Source: Bacteroidetes bacterium UKL13-3 (GTDB lineage: Bacteria > Bacteroidota > Bacteroidia > UKL13-3). From it: a DNA stretch of 64,000 nucleotides. The notes under the pieces are model-generated. The model made no database searches. It was not told the DNA's origin and saw only the letters and a list, made by a program, of their open reading frames with translations. Below, piece after piece: positions 29,177-37,347 of the stretch. Made by a program: the position numbers and the translations under genes. The stretch is taken from the NCBI GenBank assembly GCA_001602415.1, contig CP012155.1, forward strand, positions 2,164,223-2,228,222, in the 5' to 3' direction. The stretch's first letter is position 1. Every line of letters begins with the position of its first letter.

Positions 29177-30526
29177 ATGCAATTAAAGGATTTAATAATT
29201 GAAGCCGATTTCCTAAAAAAGGAAATAGTTAACTTAAGACCCATTTCAAATGATCTTGAGCAGAAAATAATTCAAAAATTTAGACTTGATTGGAACTATC
29301 ATTCTAATAATCTTGAAGGTAATAGTTTGACATATGGCGAGACCAAATCTTTTTTATTGCACGGATTAACTGCGCAAGGGAAACCGCTAAAAGATCATCT
29401 TGATATTAAAGGACATAATGAAGCTATATTATGGTTGGATGATATCTTAAAAAACAATACGCCCTTGACGGAAAAATTTATCAGAGAACTCCATCAATTA
29501 ATTTTAGTTGAACCTTATGATGCACCAGCACTAACAATTGATGGACAAAAAACAACAAAAAGAATACATATTGGAGAATATAAACGACAACCAAACCATG
29601 TAAAAACAGCCACTGGTGAAATGTTCTATTTTGCCTCTCCAGAAGAAACCCCTGCTAAAATGAATGATCTATTGGATTGGTACAATACTGTGGAAGATAC
29701 AACCCATCCAATCATTCTTGCTGCTGCGTTTCACTACAAGTTTATTACAATTCATCCTTTCGATGACGGAAATGGAAGAATTTGTCGAATCTTAATGAAT
29801 TTAATTTTAATGAAGAATGGATACACTCCAGTTGTTATCAAAACTAATAAAAAAGACGAGTATTATAGAGCATTAAGACTGGCCGATGGAGGCGAAGAAT
29901 CATTTTTTGACAACTATATTGCTGAGCAAGAGATTGAATCCTTAAAATTATACTTAAGTGGTGCAAGAGGTGAAGAAATAGAAGACGAAGATGACATTGA
30001 TAAAAAAATTGCTTTGTTTAAAGCTTCGATAAATGTAGAGGATGCAAAAGAAGAGCGATCCCTTTCAATCCAAGTAAAATTATATGAGAAATCACTTTTT
30101 CAACTATTTGAATCGATCAATCAGAAAATTTCAAAATTTAATGATTTATTCAAAGATATAGAATTCAGACTCGATCTCTTGAACTCAGACCTCCGACCAT
30201 ATGACAAAATAAATTATGAATCAACTAAGTCGCTTCAATCGGGTTTATTAAAATTATTAAAAGAAACTTCAACTTTTTCAGGTATTGGCATTTGGTTCAA
30301 ATGGGTTTCATTCGACCACTCTGACTTTAATCCCTTTTCTATAGAGACAGTTATTGTCATTGAACTTTCACGATATAAATATATTATTACTTGCCCTGAT
30401 TTAAAACTAGAGAAACGTTTCCATATTGACTTATCTGAGAAGGACATTAAAAAATTCGCTACAAAAATTGCATCAGATGTGTTAAGTAAAATAGAAGCAG
30501 AAACGCTTAATAAAAAAGACGAATGA
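29177..30526 (+). CDS. Fic-family adenylyltransferase with own inhibitory motif
   Basis: A 449-residue Fic protein, expected to transfer AMP from ATP to a hydroxyl group on a target protein. The active-site motif HPFDDGNGR is complete at residues 193-201 with the catalytic His193. An N-terminal helix carries SNNLEG at residues 43-48, matching the class II inhibitory pattern (S/T)xxxE(G/N), so Glu47 should hold the enzyme inactive until relieved. The C-terminal 200 residues have no motif I recognise. The stop overlaps the ATG of the sigma-54 activator (ATGA), so the two are co-translated. It lies between miaB and that activator. Confidence 0.92.
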   Translation: MQLKDLIIEADFLKKEIVNLRPISNDLEQKIIQKFRLDWNYHSNNLEGNSLTYGETKSFLLHGLTAQGKPLKDHLDIKGHNEAILWLDDILKNNTPLTEKFIRELHQLILVEPYDAPALTIDGQKTTKRIHIGEYKRQPNHVKTATGEMFYFASPEETPAKMNDLLDWYNTVEDTTHPIILAAAFHYKFITIHPFDDGNGRICRILMNLILMKNGYTPVVIKTNKKDEYYRALRLADGGEESFFDNYIAEQEIESLKLYLSGARGEEIEDEDDIDKKIALFKASINVEDAKEERSLSIQVKLYEKSLFQLFESINQKISKFNDLFKDIEFRLDLLNSDLRPYDKINYESTKSLQSGLLKLLKETSTFSGIGIWFKWVSFDHSDFNPFSIETVIVIELSRYKYIITCPDLKLEKRFHIDLSEKDIKKFATKIASDVLSKIEAETLNKKDE

Positions 30527-31764
30527 ACATACAAGACATTAAACAACGATTTGAAATTATAGGGAACTCTCCCCTGCTTAATATTGCTTTGGAAACTGCC
30601 GTAAAAGTTGCCCCAACAGATATTACTGTTTTAATTAACGGAGAAAGTGGTGTGGGTAAAGAGGCATTTTCCAAAATCATTCACTCGCTGAGCAACCGTA
30701 AACACGGGCCGTTTATAGCTGTGAACTGCGGTGCCATTCCTGAAGGAACAATTGATTCGGAATTATTCGGACATGAAAAAGGATCGTTTACCGGAGCACA
30801 CGATACCCGTAAAGGATATTTTGAAACGGTGAGTGGTGGAACCATATTTTTGGATGAAGTGGGAGAACTTCCATTGGAAACACAAGCACGATTGTTGCGC
30901 GTATTGGAAAGTGGTGAGTTCATAAAAGTAGGTTCATCTAAAACACAAAAAACGGATGTGCGTGTGGTGGCCGCTACCAATAAAGATTTACTTACCCTGA
31001 GCGATAACGGGAAATTTAGGGAAGATTTATACTACCGGTTGAGTACTGTTCCTATTAAGGTTCCACCATTGCGCGAGCGCAAAGAAGATATTCATTTATT
31101 ATTCCGCAAATTTGCAGCCGACTTTGCCGAGAAATATAAATCGAAACCCATTGTGTTGGATCTTGAAGCTCAACAGTTATTGGTGAGGAATCGGTTTCCG
31201 GGTAACATCCGTCAGTTGAAGAATATCGCTGAACAATTATCGGTACTAGATGATGACAAACTCATTACAGCTGAAGAATTATCCAGAGTATTGCCTGCAG
31301 AGCGTTCATCTGTTCCTATGTTGTTTGGCGGAACCACCGCAGATAATGCATTAAACGAACGAGATATTTTTTACAAAGTGTTGTTTGATTTACGCAAAGA
31401 TATGAACGACCTAAAAGGCATTGTGTTCGGCATGTTGCAGAACGGTCCTGCTCCCGACAGTGGTACTAAAGTGGAAAATTTTGCACCTAACTATCACGAC
31501 CCATTTACACCTGCGCCTCAGCATACACAAGGATTTACCCAGCCAACACCTTCCTATAACCAACCTGTTTCAACCAACCCTAACATGATTGAAATACCGG
31601 ATGCACAACCGGTTATTGAATCACTCTCGCTGGAATACAAAGAAATTGAATTAATCAAAAAAGCCTTAGATAAGTATAACGGAAAACGTAAAAAAGCAGC
31701 TAATGAATTGGGCATTTCGGAGCGCACGCTCTACCGAAAAATCAAACAATACGATTTGGAATAA
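30523..31764 (+). CDS. Sigma-54-dependent transcriptional activator without receiver domain
   Basis: A 413-residue AAA+ enhancer-binding protein that would remodel sigma-54 RNA polymerase. It has Walker A GESGVGKE at residues 40-47, the sigma-54 contact loop GSFTGA at 87-92 (Ser instead of the usual Ala, a known variant), Walker B GGTIFLDEVGE near 106-114 and an Arg-finger region. A Pro/Gln-rich linker leads to a Fis-type helix-turn-helix at the end (KRKKAANELGISERTLYRK). There is no N-terminal receiver, GAF or PAS domain, so control must come from another protein or from expression. In Bacteroidota a gene like this often follows miaB; here fic is inserted between them. Confidence 0.93.
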   Translation: MNIQDIKQRFEIIGNSPLLNIALETAVKVAPTDITVLINGESGVGKEAFSKIIHSLSNRKHGPFIAVNCGAIPEGTIDSELFGHEKGSFTGAHDTRKGYFETVSGGTIFLDEVGELPLETQARLLRVLESGEFIKVGSSKTQKTDVRVVAATNKDLLTLSDNGKFREDLYYRLSTVPIKVPPLRERKEDIHLLFRKFAADFAEKYKSKPIVLDLEAQQLLVRNRFPGNIRQLKNIAEQLSVLDDDKLITAEELSRVLPAERSSVPMLFGGTTADNALNERDIFYKVLFDLRKDMNDLKGIVFGMLQNGPAPDSGTKVENFAPNYHDPFTPAPQHTQGFTQPTPSYNQPVSTNPNMIEIPDAQPVIESLSLEYKEIELIKKALDKYNGKRKKAANELGISERTLYRKIKQYDLE

Positions 31765-31821
31765 CCCTTTTTTGTTTGACCAAATGTTGTTAATTCGTAA
31801 CCAAGAAACCATCATTCATTC

Positions 31822-32187
31822 ATGAAATATATTGTTATTATTCTTGCCTACTTGTGTTTTGCCAAGGTATCATCAGCACAAGTAATTGATGAAAATGCAG
31901 GTAAAACGTATTACTATTACGATGTGGCTACCCAGAAAAAAGTGAAAGAAATTTTTCACCACAAGCAGGTAGTAAAAATAATGCCCGACCCAAACAATTA
32001 TGGGAGTTATATTGATACTTTTATGTACCTTAAAAATGGTCCGTATACCAGCTATGATGAAAAAGGAAACCTTATTTGCAGCGGTTATTATATACAAGAA
32101 AAAAAGGATAGCATTTGGATGTACTACAATTCCAAAGGTGATTTACTCAAAACCGAAAAATATAAATTGGGTGTATTGGTAAAATGA
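31822..32187 (+). CDS. Secreted MORN-like repeat protein (YwqK-like)
   Basis: A 121-residue protein with a signal peptide (cleavage near KVSSAQV). The later part has YLKNGPYTSYDEKGNLICSG and DSIWMYYNSKGDLLKTEKY, which are the 'GxYxxYDxxGxL' units of the MORN-variant family often labelled YwqK-type antitoxin in Bacteroidota. No toxin partner is apparent, and export makes an antitoxin role unlikely. It overlaps the next gene by four bases. Confidence 0.75.
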   Translation: MKYIVIILAYLCFAKVSSAQVIDENAGKTYYYYDVATQKKVKEIFHHKQVVKIMPDPNNYGSYIDTFMYLKNGPYTSYDEKGNLICSGYYIQEKKDSIWMYYNSKGDLLKTEKYKLGVLVK

Positions 32188-32612
32188 TGAAATGTCTTCT
32201 TTCTATATTATTCCTTGCATCTAGTATCTGCGCATTTGCTCAACAGCAATTAATTGAAAAACAAATTGAAGTAGGCATGTTGGTAAAAATTACTTCTTGC
32301 AAAAAGGGGAGTAAGTCTTTTACAAGCATGGATATGTACCGAAAAACTCGGATTCCAGAAGGCAAGATCACAATTGATACCTTAACAGGAGATGGTGTGT
32401 TCGAAAACTTTTTTACTCCCGGAGATTTTGATGCTCGAAGACTTCCATGTGGGTATGCTAACAAAAAATATAAAGTGGCTGCCCTACGTGAGTTTGACGA
32501 TGAAAAAACCAAGGAAACCAAACGAGTGATGATTTTATATACCAAAGATCCATACACGATGATTTGGGTTGAATTTGATAAGGCCATCGAATTAAAAGAA
32601 ATAGAATTCTAG
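32184..32612 (+). CDS. Secreted hypothetical protein
   Basis: A 142-residue protein beginning with a clear signal peptide (MMKCLLSILFLASSICAFAQ). The mature part has no motif I recognise; it contains two Cys (CKKGSK and LPCGYANK) that could form a disulfide. The ATGA overlap with the preceding MORN-like gene shows the two are translated together. Confidence 0.7.
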   Translation: MMKCLLSILFLASSICAFAQQQLIEKQIEVGMLVKITSCKKGSKSFTSMDMYRKTRIPEGKITIDTLTGDGVFENFFTPGDFDARRLPCGYANKKYKVAALREFDDEKTKETKRVMILYTKDPYTMIWVEFDKAIELKEIEF

Positions 32613-32713
32613 TCGAACATTTCGTTACATCATAATCGTATTGGTTAATTAACTCAAATCATTCACTATCGCGAATCAAGTATCGAGCATACATCCTCTA
32701 ACATCCACATTCA

Positions 32714-34399
32714 ATGACCAACTCTGATATAGCCGATATTATTAAACTCTTTGCCAATCTTACCGAACTGCACGGTGGTAATGAATTTAAAATTAAATCC
32801 TACAATGCAGCTTCATTTAAAATTGATAAACTGCTTACTCCATTAGAAGGAAAATCTATTGAGGAACTGGAGAAGATAGACGGTGTAGGAAAAAGTTTAG
32901 CGTCTAAAATATACGAACTGAACCAAACCGAAACATTTGGTGAATTGAAGGAATTATTAGAGGCAACACCTCAAGGAGTTATTGAAATGATGCGCATCAA
33001 AGGAATTGGTCCTAAAAAAATTGCCATGATTTGGAAGGAGATGGGCATTGAGAGTATTGGTGAATTGTTATACGCATGCCGCGAAAATCGGTTGGCTCAG
33101 GCCAAAGGTTTTGGAATGAAAACACAGCAAAATGTAATTCAACAAATCGAATTTATATTTGCCAGTGCTCATAAGTTTCATTACGCTAAAGTGGAAAAAA
33201 TCGCGTTCGATTTAGTGAAACATCTTCAAGCATTTGAAGAGACTGATGAGGTTAGTTTAACCGGTGCAATCAGGCGTAAATGCGATACAATAGATGCACT
33301 CGAATTATGTATTTCCATTAGTGGAGATGAAAACAACCTTGCTCAATACATTGCCGAATCGTTGAATATATCGGAGATTGAAGTGCATACCTCCACTCTT
33401 ACCTTCTTCATCAATGAAACACTTCCGGTAATTATTTATTTCTGTGAACAAGATGATTTTATCGAAACTCTCTTTGAAACAACAGCTGCAGCTAAACATA
33501 TTGAACTCTTAAAGTCTTTAAACGCTGATTTTAGTTTCACAAATGCATCATCCGAAACTGAAATTTACAGCCGCATTAGTCTTCCATTTATTGAACCAGA
33601 AATGCGCGAAGGTGTTGCCGAACTGAAATGGGTGCAAAACCCTCAACGCCCTGCATTAATTGAGCTTACCGATCTTAAAGGAATTTTGCATAACCACAGC
33701 ACATACTCTGATGGACAAAATACTTTAGAGGAAATGGCTGTGTATTGCAAGGAAATCGGCTATCAATATCTTGGTATTTGCGATCACTCCAAAGCTGCGT
33801 TTTATGCAAAAGGAATGAAAGAAGAAACCATTATCCAACAACATGTTGAGGTTGACAAACTCAATCAAAAACTAGGAGGTGATGGTTCATTCAAGGTATT
33901 TAAAGGAATTGAATGTGATATTTTGAATGATGGTTCGCTGGACTACAGCAATGAGGTATTAGCATCGTTCGATTTTATTGTTGCCTCGGTACACAGCAAC
34001 TTAAAAATGACAGAAGAAAAAGCTATGAACCGTTTATTGCGTGCAATTGAAAATCCTTACACAACGATTCTTGGACACCCAACAGGAAGATTGTTATTGA
34101 TGCGCGAAGGATATCCGGTTGACCACGCAAAAATGATTGATGCCTGCGCGGCCAACGGTGTGGTGATTGAAATAAACGCACATCCATACCGGTTGGATTT
34201 GGACTGGAGATGGATTGATTATGCGCTGAACAAAGGCGTAAAATTATCCATAAACCCCGATGCGCATGAACGTGAAGGATACCATGATATGTACTACGGT
34301 GTTTGTGCTGCCCGCAAAGGTGGCTTGTTCAAAGAGATGTGTTTAAACACTTTTACACTCCCTGAAATAACCGCTTACTTTCAATCTAAAAAACCGTAA
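32714..34399 (+). CDS. PolX-type protein with helix-hairpin-helix and PHP domains
   Basis: A 561-residue protein with the layout of bacterial family X DNA polymerase: an N-terminal 8-kDa-like domain with two helix-hairpin-helix motifs (IDGVGKSLASKI near 55-66, IKGIGPKKIAMI near 95-106), a nucleotidyltransferase palm, and a C-terminal PHP domain. The PHP domain looks complete (LHNHSTYSDG near 325, ICDHSK, ECDI, SVHSN, GHPTG, NPDAH) and should give 3'-5' exonuclease or phosphoesterase activity. In the palm, the expected GDIDLL motif reads DALEL (residues 194-198), so the metal-binding Asp pair appears replaced by Ala195 and Glu197. Polymerase activity is therefore doubtful. Confidence 0.9.
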   Translation: MTNSDIADIIKLFANLTELHGGNEFKIKSYNAASFKIDKLLTPLEGKSIEELEKIDGVGKSLASKIYELNQTETFGELKELLEATPQGVIEMMRIKGIGPKKIAMIWKEMGIESIGELLYACRENRLAQAKGFGMKTQQNVIQQIEFIFASAHKFHYAKVEKIAFDLVKHLQAFEETDEVSLTGAIRRKCDTIDALELCISISGDENNLAQYIAESLNISEIEVHTSTLTFFINETLPVIIYFCEQDDFIETLFETTAAAKHIELLKSLNADFSFTNASSETEIYSRISLPFIEPEMREGVAELKWVQNPQRPALIELTDLKGILHNHSTYSDGQNTLEEMAVYCKEIGYQYLGICDHSKAAFYAKGMKEETIIQQHVEVDKLNQKLGGDGSFKVFKGIECDILNDGSLDYSNEVLASFDFIVASVHSNLKMTEEKAMNRLLRAIENPYTTILGHPTGRLLLMREGYPVDHAKMIDACAANGVVIEINAHPYRLDLDWRWIDYALNKGVKLSINPDAHEREGYHDMYYGVCAARKGGLFKEMCLNTFTLPEITAYFQSKKP

Positions 34400-34425
34400 T
34401 TCGTATTTACCAATTCAATAAGCAT

Positions 34426-35436
34426 TTGCAAAAAATACTCGTCTTACGGTTTAGCTCTATTGGAGATATTGTACTCACCACTCCGGTTATCCGTTGCATC
34501 AAACAACAGTTGCCAGATGTGGAGGTTCACTATTTAACAAAATCACAATACAAAGGTATATTGGAGCATAATCCATATATCAATTTCTTACACGTATTGG
34601 ATAAACCACTATGGAAAAAAGCTATAGAACTAAAACACTTTGGTTTTGACTGTATCATTGATTTGCATAATAACTTGCGCACCCGAATCATCAAAGGAAT
34701 TTTAGATGTGCCTGCTTACAGTTATAACAAACTCAATTTTGAAAAATCGTTGCTGGTAAATTTCAAAACAAACAACCTTCCCAATGTTCATATTGTAAAA
34801 CGTTACCTCGATACAACTAAAGCTTTAGGCGTGTTAGATGATGGAAAAGGTCTGGATTATTTTTTGCCACCAACTTTCCATTTTAATCCTAACATCCAAC
34901 TCCCAGAATCATTTGTATCTTTTGCTATTGGCGCACAACACATTACCAAACGTTTACCCAACGAAAAAATAGTTGAAATCTGTAAACAGTATGGAAAATC
35001 TATTGTGTTGTTAGGAGGTAAAGAAGATGCGGAAAACGGAGAATGGATAACACAGCAAAGTGGTAAGCATGTAATCAACTTATGCGGAAAACTTAACCTT
35101 AATGAATCGGCTTATGTGGTTAGTAAAAGTGAGAAAGTAATTACCCACGATACAGGTATGATGCATATTGCTGCCGCGTTTCAGAAGGAAATCATTTCTA
35201 TTTGGGGCAACACCGTTCCTGAGTTTGGAATGACGCCCTATTATGGTAATAAAGAATATTTAAATTCGAATTTTGAAACAATAATTAAAGATCAAATTCG
35301 AAATTCGAAATTCGAAATTCCCAATTTATCCTGTAGGCCATGCAGTAAAATTGGTTTTAAGAGATGTCCCATGGGGCATTTTAACTGTATGAACCTGCAA
35401 GATACTAAAGCCATTGCTGATGCTGCAAAAGTATGA
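34426..35436 (+). CDS. Glycosyltransferase family 9 (heptosyltransferase-like)
   Basis: A 336-residue GT9 enzyme, probably adding a sugar to lipopolysaccharide core at the inner membrane. The TTG start gives MQKILVLRFSSIGDIVLTTP, the exact family N-terminus, and no ATG is available. The acceptor and donor region reads THDTGMMHIAAAFQKEIISIWGNTVP, and the end has the Cys-rich motif CRPCSKIGFKRCPMGHFNCM seen in Bacteroidota members. A short insert (residues near 290-300) is encoded by a simple AAATTCG repeat. It follows polX by 26 bases. Confidence 0.9.
   Translation: MQKILVLRFSSIGDIVLTTPVIRCIKQQLPDVEVHYLTKSQYKGILEHNPYINFLHVLDKPLWKKAIELKHFGFDCIIDLHNNLRTRIIKGILDVPAYSYNKLNFEKSLLVNFKTNNLPNVHIVKRYLDTTKALGVLDDGKGLDYFLPPTFHFNPNIQLPESFVSFAIGAQHITKRLPNEKIVEICKQYGKSIVLLGGKEDAENGEWITQQSGKHVINLCGKLNLNESAYVVSKSEKVITHDTGMMHIAAAFQKEIISIWGNTVPEFGMTPYYGNKEYLNSNFETIIKDQIRNSKFEIPNLSCRPCSKIGFKRCPMGHFNCMNLQDTKAIADAAKV
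35294..35320 (+). repeat. AAATTCG repeat inside the GT9 gene
   Basis: Almost four tandem copies of the heptamer AAATTCG lie within the coding sequence and give the peptide IRNSKFEI. The same word is the core of intergenic repeats elsewhere in the window (26177-26450). Confidence 0.8.
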
Positions 35437-35495
35437 GTGGTGTCATACATTCAATCAACATCTTATTTCATCTTTGCTGAATAAACAACTGCATA

Positions 35496-35873
35496 ATGCA
35501 AGATATTACCACAATTGAAGACGTACAATTACTTGTGAATACTTTTTACACCGGTATTCAGGCACATTCAACATTGGGTCCCATTTTCGCCAAGCGTATC
35601 GAAAATGGAAATTGGCAACCTCATTTAGAAAAAATGTACCGCTTTTGGGGAACACTTTTACTATATACACAAACCTATAGCGGGAGTCCGTTTGATAAAC
35701 ATATCGGACTTGGAATTGAAGCTGATCATTTTAAGGAGTGGCTTGAATTATTTGACACAACCGTTGATGAATTATTTAGCGGAGTTGTTGCAAATACGGC
35801 CAAAGAAAGAGCACACAATATTGCTTTAACATTTGAATACAAACTGGAATCACTCGGTGAAAATAAAATCTAA
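35496..35873 (+). CDS. Group III truncated haemoglobin
   Basis: A 125-residue haem protein of the 2/2 globin fold. The segment FYTGIQAHSTLGPIFAKRI and the later MYRFWGTLLLYTQTYSGSPFDKHIGLGIEADHFKEWLELF match the group III pattern, with the proximal His in KHIGL or ADHF and Trp in FKEWL. These proteins bind oxygen or nitric oxide and may protect against them; the exact function is not settled. It is followed by the convergent efflux operon. Confidence 0.9.
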   Translation: MQDITTIEDVQLLVNTFYTGIQAHSTLGPIFAKRIENGNWQPHLEKMYRFWGTLLLYTQTYSGSPFDKHIGLGIEADHFKEWLELFDTTVDELFSGVVANTAKERAHNIALTFEYKLESLGENKI

Positions 35874-35905
35874 ATAACCAAAAATTGATGCTAGTGAAGT
35901 TGGTT

Positions 35906-37342
35906 CTAGTTCCAACCTCCTCCCAATGCTTTGTATAAAAAGATGGATGAGAAAAATTGTTGCTTGTGAGCCTCTGCCAACTGCAACTCAGATTCCAAAC
36001 TATTTTGCCGCACAATCAGTACTTCAACATAGTTTGCATAGCCAGTAAGAAACAACTCGTTGGAAATGGTCACAGCTTGACGCAATGTTTCGACCTCTGC
36101 CGTTTTAAGTTCACTCACTCGTTGGTAATTTTTCATGCGGTTCATTTCTGTTGATACTTCTTCTACTCCTGTCAAAACTGATTTTTGATACTTTATAAAG
36201 GATTCGTTTTTTTCAGCATAAGCATTACGGTAATTGACCATAACCTGGTTTCGATTAAGCAAGGGTGCAGAGATGCCTCCTAATAAGCCATAAGCAAGCG
36301 ATGCAGGATAGTCAAACCATAAACTGCTTTTAAATGCATTCACCCCAATATTGGATTGAATGTTAATACTCGGATAAAACATGGCTTTGGCAGATTTAAA
36401 TTGATACGTTGAAGCAACATATTCTTTTTCCGACTGTTGAACATCAGGCCTATTGCGCAATAAATCGGAAGGGACACCGGACTTGAGCATTGCTGGGATA
36501 TCACCGATATCAATTGTGTCCTTCCGGTAAATTTTTTGAGGATATCTTCCTAAAATAGTATTCAAGGCGTTTTCTGTTTCCGTTATTTCTTGCAGCTTCA
36601 TAAACTCAAGGGACTTTGATTTGAGAACTTGAGCCTGAAATTGCTTAACCGCTAATTCATTAATACGTCCGCTTTCTTTTTGTATCGTAATAATTTCGTT
36701 TGCTCGTTCCTGCAACAAAATATTTCTTTTGATTATCTCCAGTTCGGTATCAAGTGTTAATAATTCATAATACAATTTTGCAACCTCGGCTACAAGCTGC
36801 GTAGTTAGGTATTGCTTACCATACTCAGATGCTAAGAGCTTATTGTACTGAGCTCTTTTGCGATGTTGAAGTTTACCTGTAAATCCAACTTCCCAAGAAG
36901 TATTTAATCCTGCCCAATAATCAGGTACAGGATTAGGTATTTTTTGTTTCTCATTTATGTTAAGCGATTTATTCGTATCAAAATTACCTACACCATCAAT
37001 TGTGTAATCACCAAACCTCGTAACACCTGTTGAAACAGCAGCGTTTACTTGAGGTAACATGGCGTTTTTGCTAGCCGTCAAATTGGTGCGTGCAGCATAA
37101 ATACGTTGATTGGCTGCTTGCAAATCCATATTAAATAAAATAGCAGTATCAATCAAACCCAACAAATACGAATCTTTAAAATACGTATTCCACTTCACTT
37201 TTTGGTAAGTAGTATCGGCTAATGAGTCCGTGCGAAAACCAGCAGGTGTAACAATCGTATTTGCTGTTTGCAAATCCTTAGGAATACTGCACGAATAAAC
37301 CAACGCTGCCGATAACAGCAGTGTGAGCATAACATTCTTCAT
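35906..37342 (-). CDS. Outer-membrane efflux lipoprotein, TolC/OprM family
   Basis: Outer-membrane channel of the tripartite efflux pump encoded upstream. The ATG at 37342 gives MKNVMLTLLLSAALVYSC, a lipoprotein signal peptide with Cys at the lipobox (LVYSC), and starts just after the permease stop. A longer start at 37372 would overlap the permease by 25 bases and spoil the signal peptide. The two outer-membrane efflux repeats of long helices (for example LRNRPDVQQSEKEYVAS) are clear. Confidence 0.93.
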   Translation of the reverse strand: MKNVMLTLLLSAALVYSCSIPKDLQTANTIVTPAGFRTDSLADTTYQKVKWNTYFKDSYLLGLIDTAILFNMDLQAANQRIYAARTNLTASKNAMLPQVNAAVSTGVTRFGDYTIDGVGNFDTNKSLNINEKQKIPNPVPDYWAGLNTSWEVGFTGKLQHRKRAQYNKLLASEYGKQYLTTQLVAEVAKLYYELLTLDTELEIIKRNILLQERANEIITIQKESGRINELAVKQFQAQVLKSKSLEFMKLQEITETENALNTILGRYPQKIYRKDTIDIGDIPAMLKSGVPSDLLRNRPDVQQSEKEYVASTYQFKSAKAMFYPSINIQSNIGVNAFKSSLWFDYPASLAYGLLGGISAPLLNRNQVMVNYRNAYAEKNESFIKYQKSVLTGVEEVSTEMNRMKNYQRVSELKTAEVETLRQAVTISNELFLTGYANYVEVLIVRQNSLESELQLAEAHKQQFFSSIFLYKALGGGWN

Positions 37343-37347
37343 CTCCT

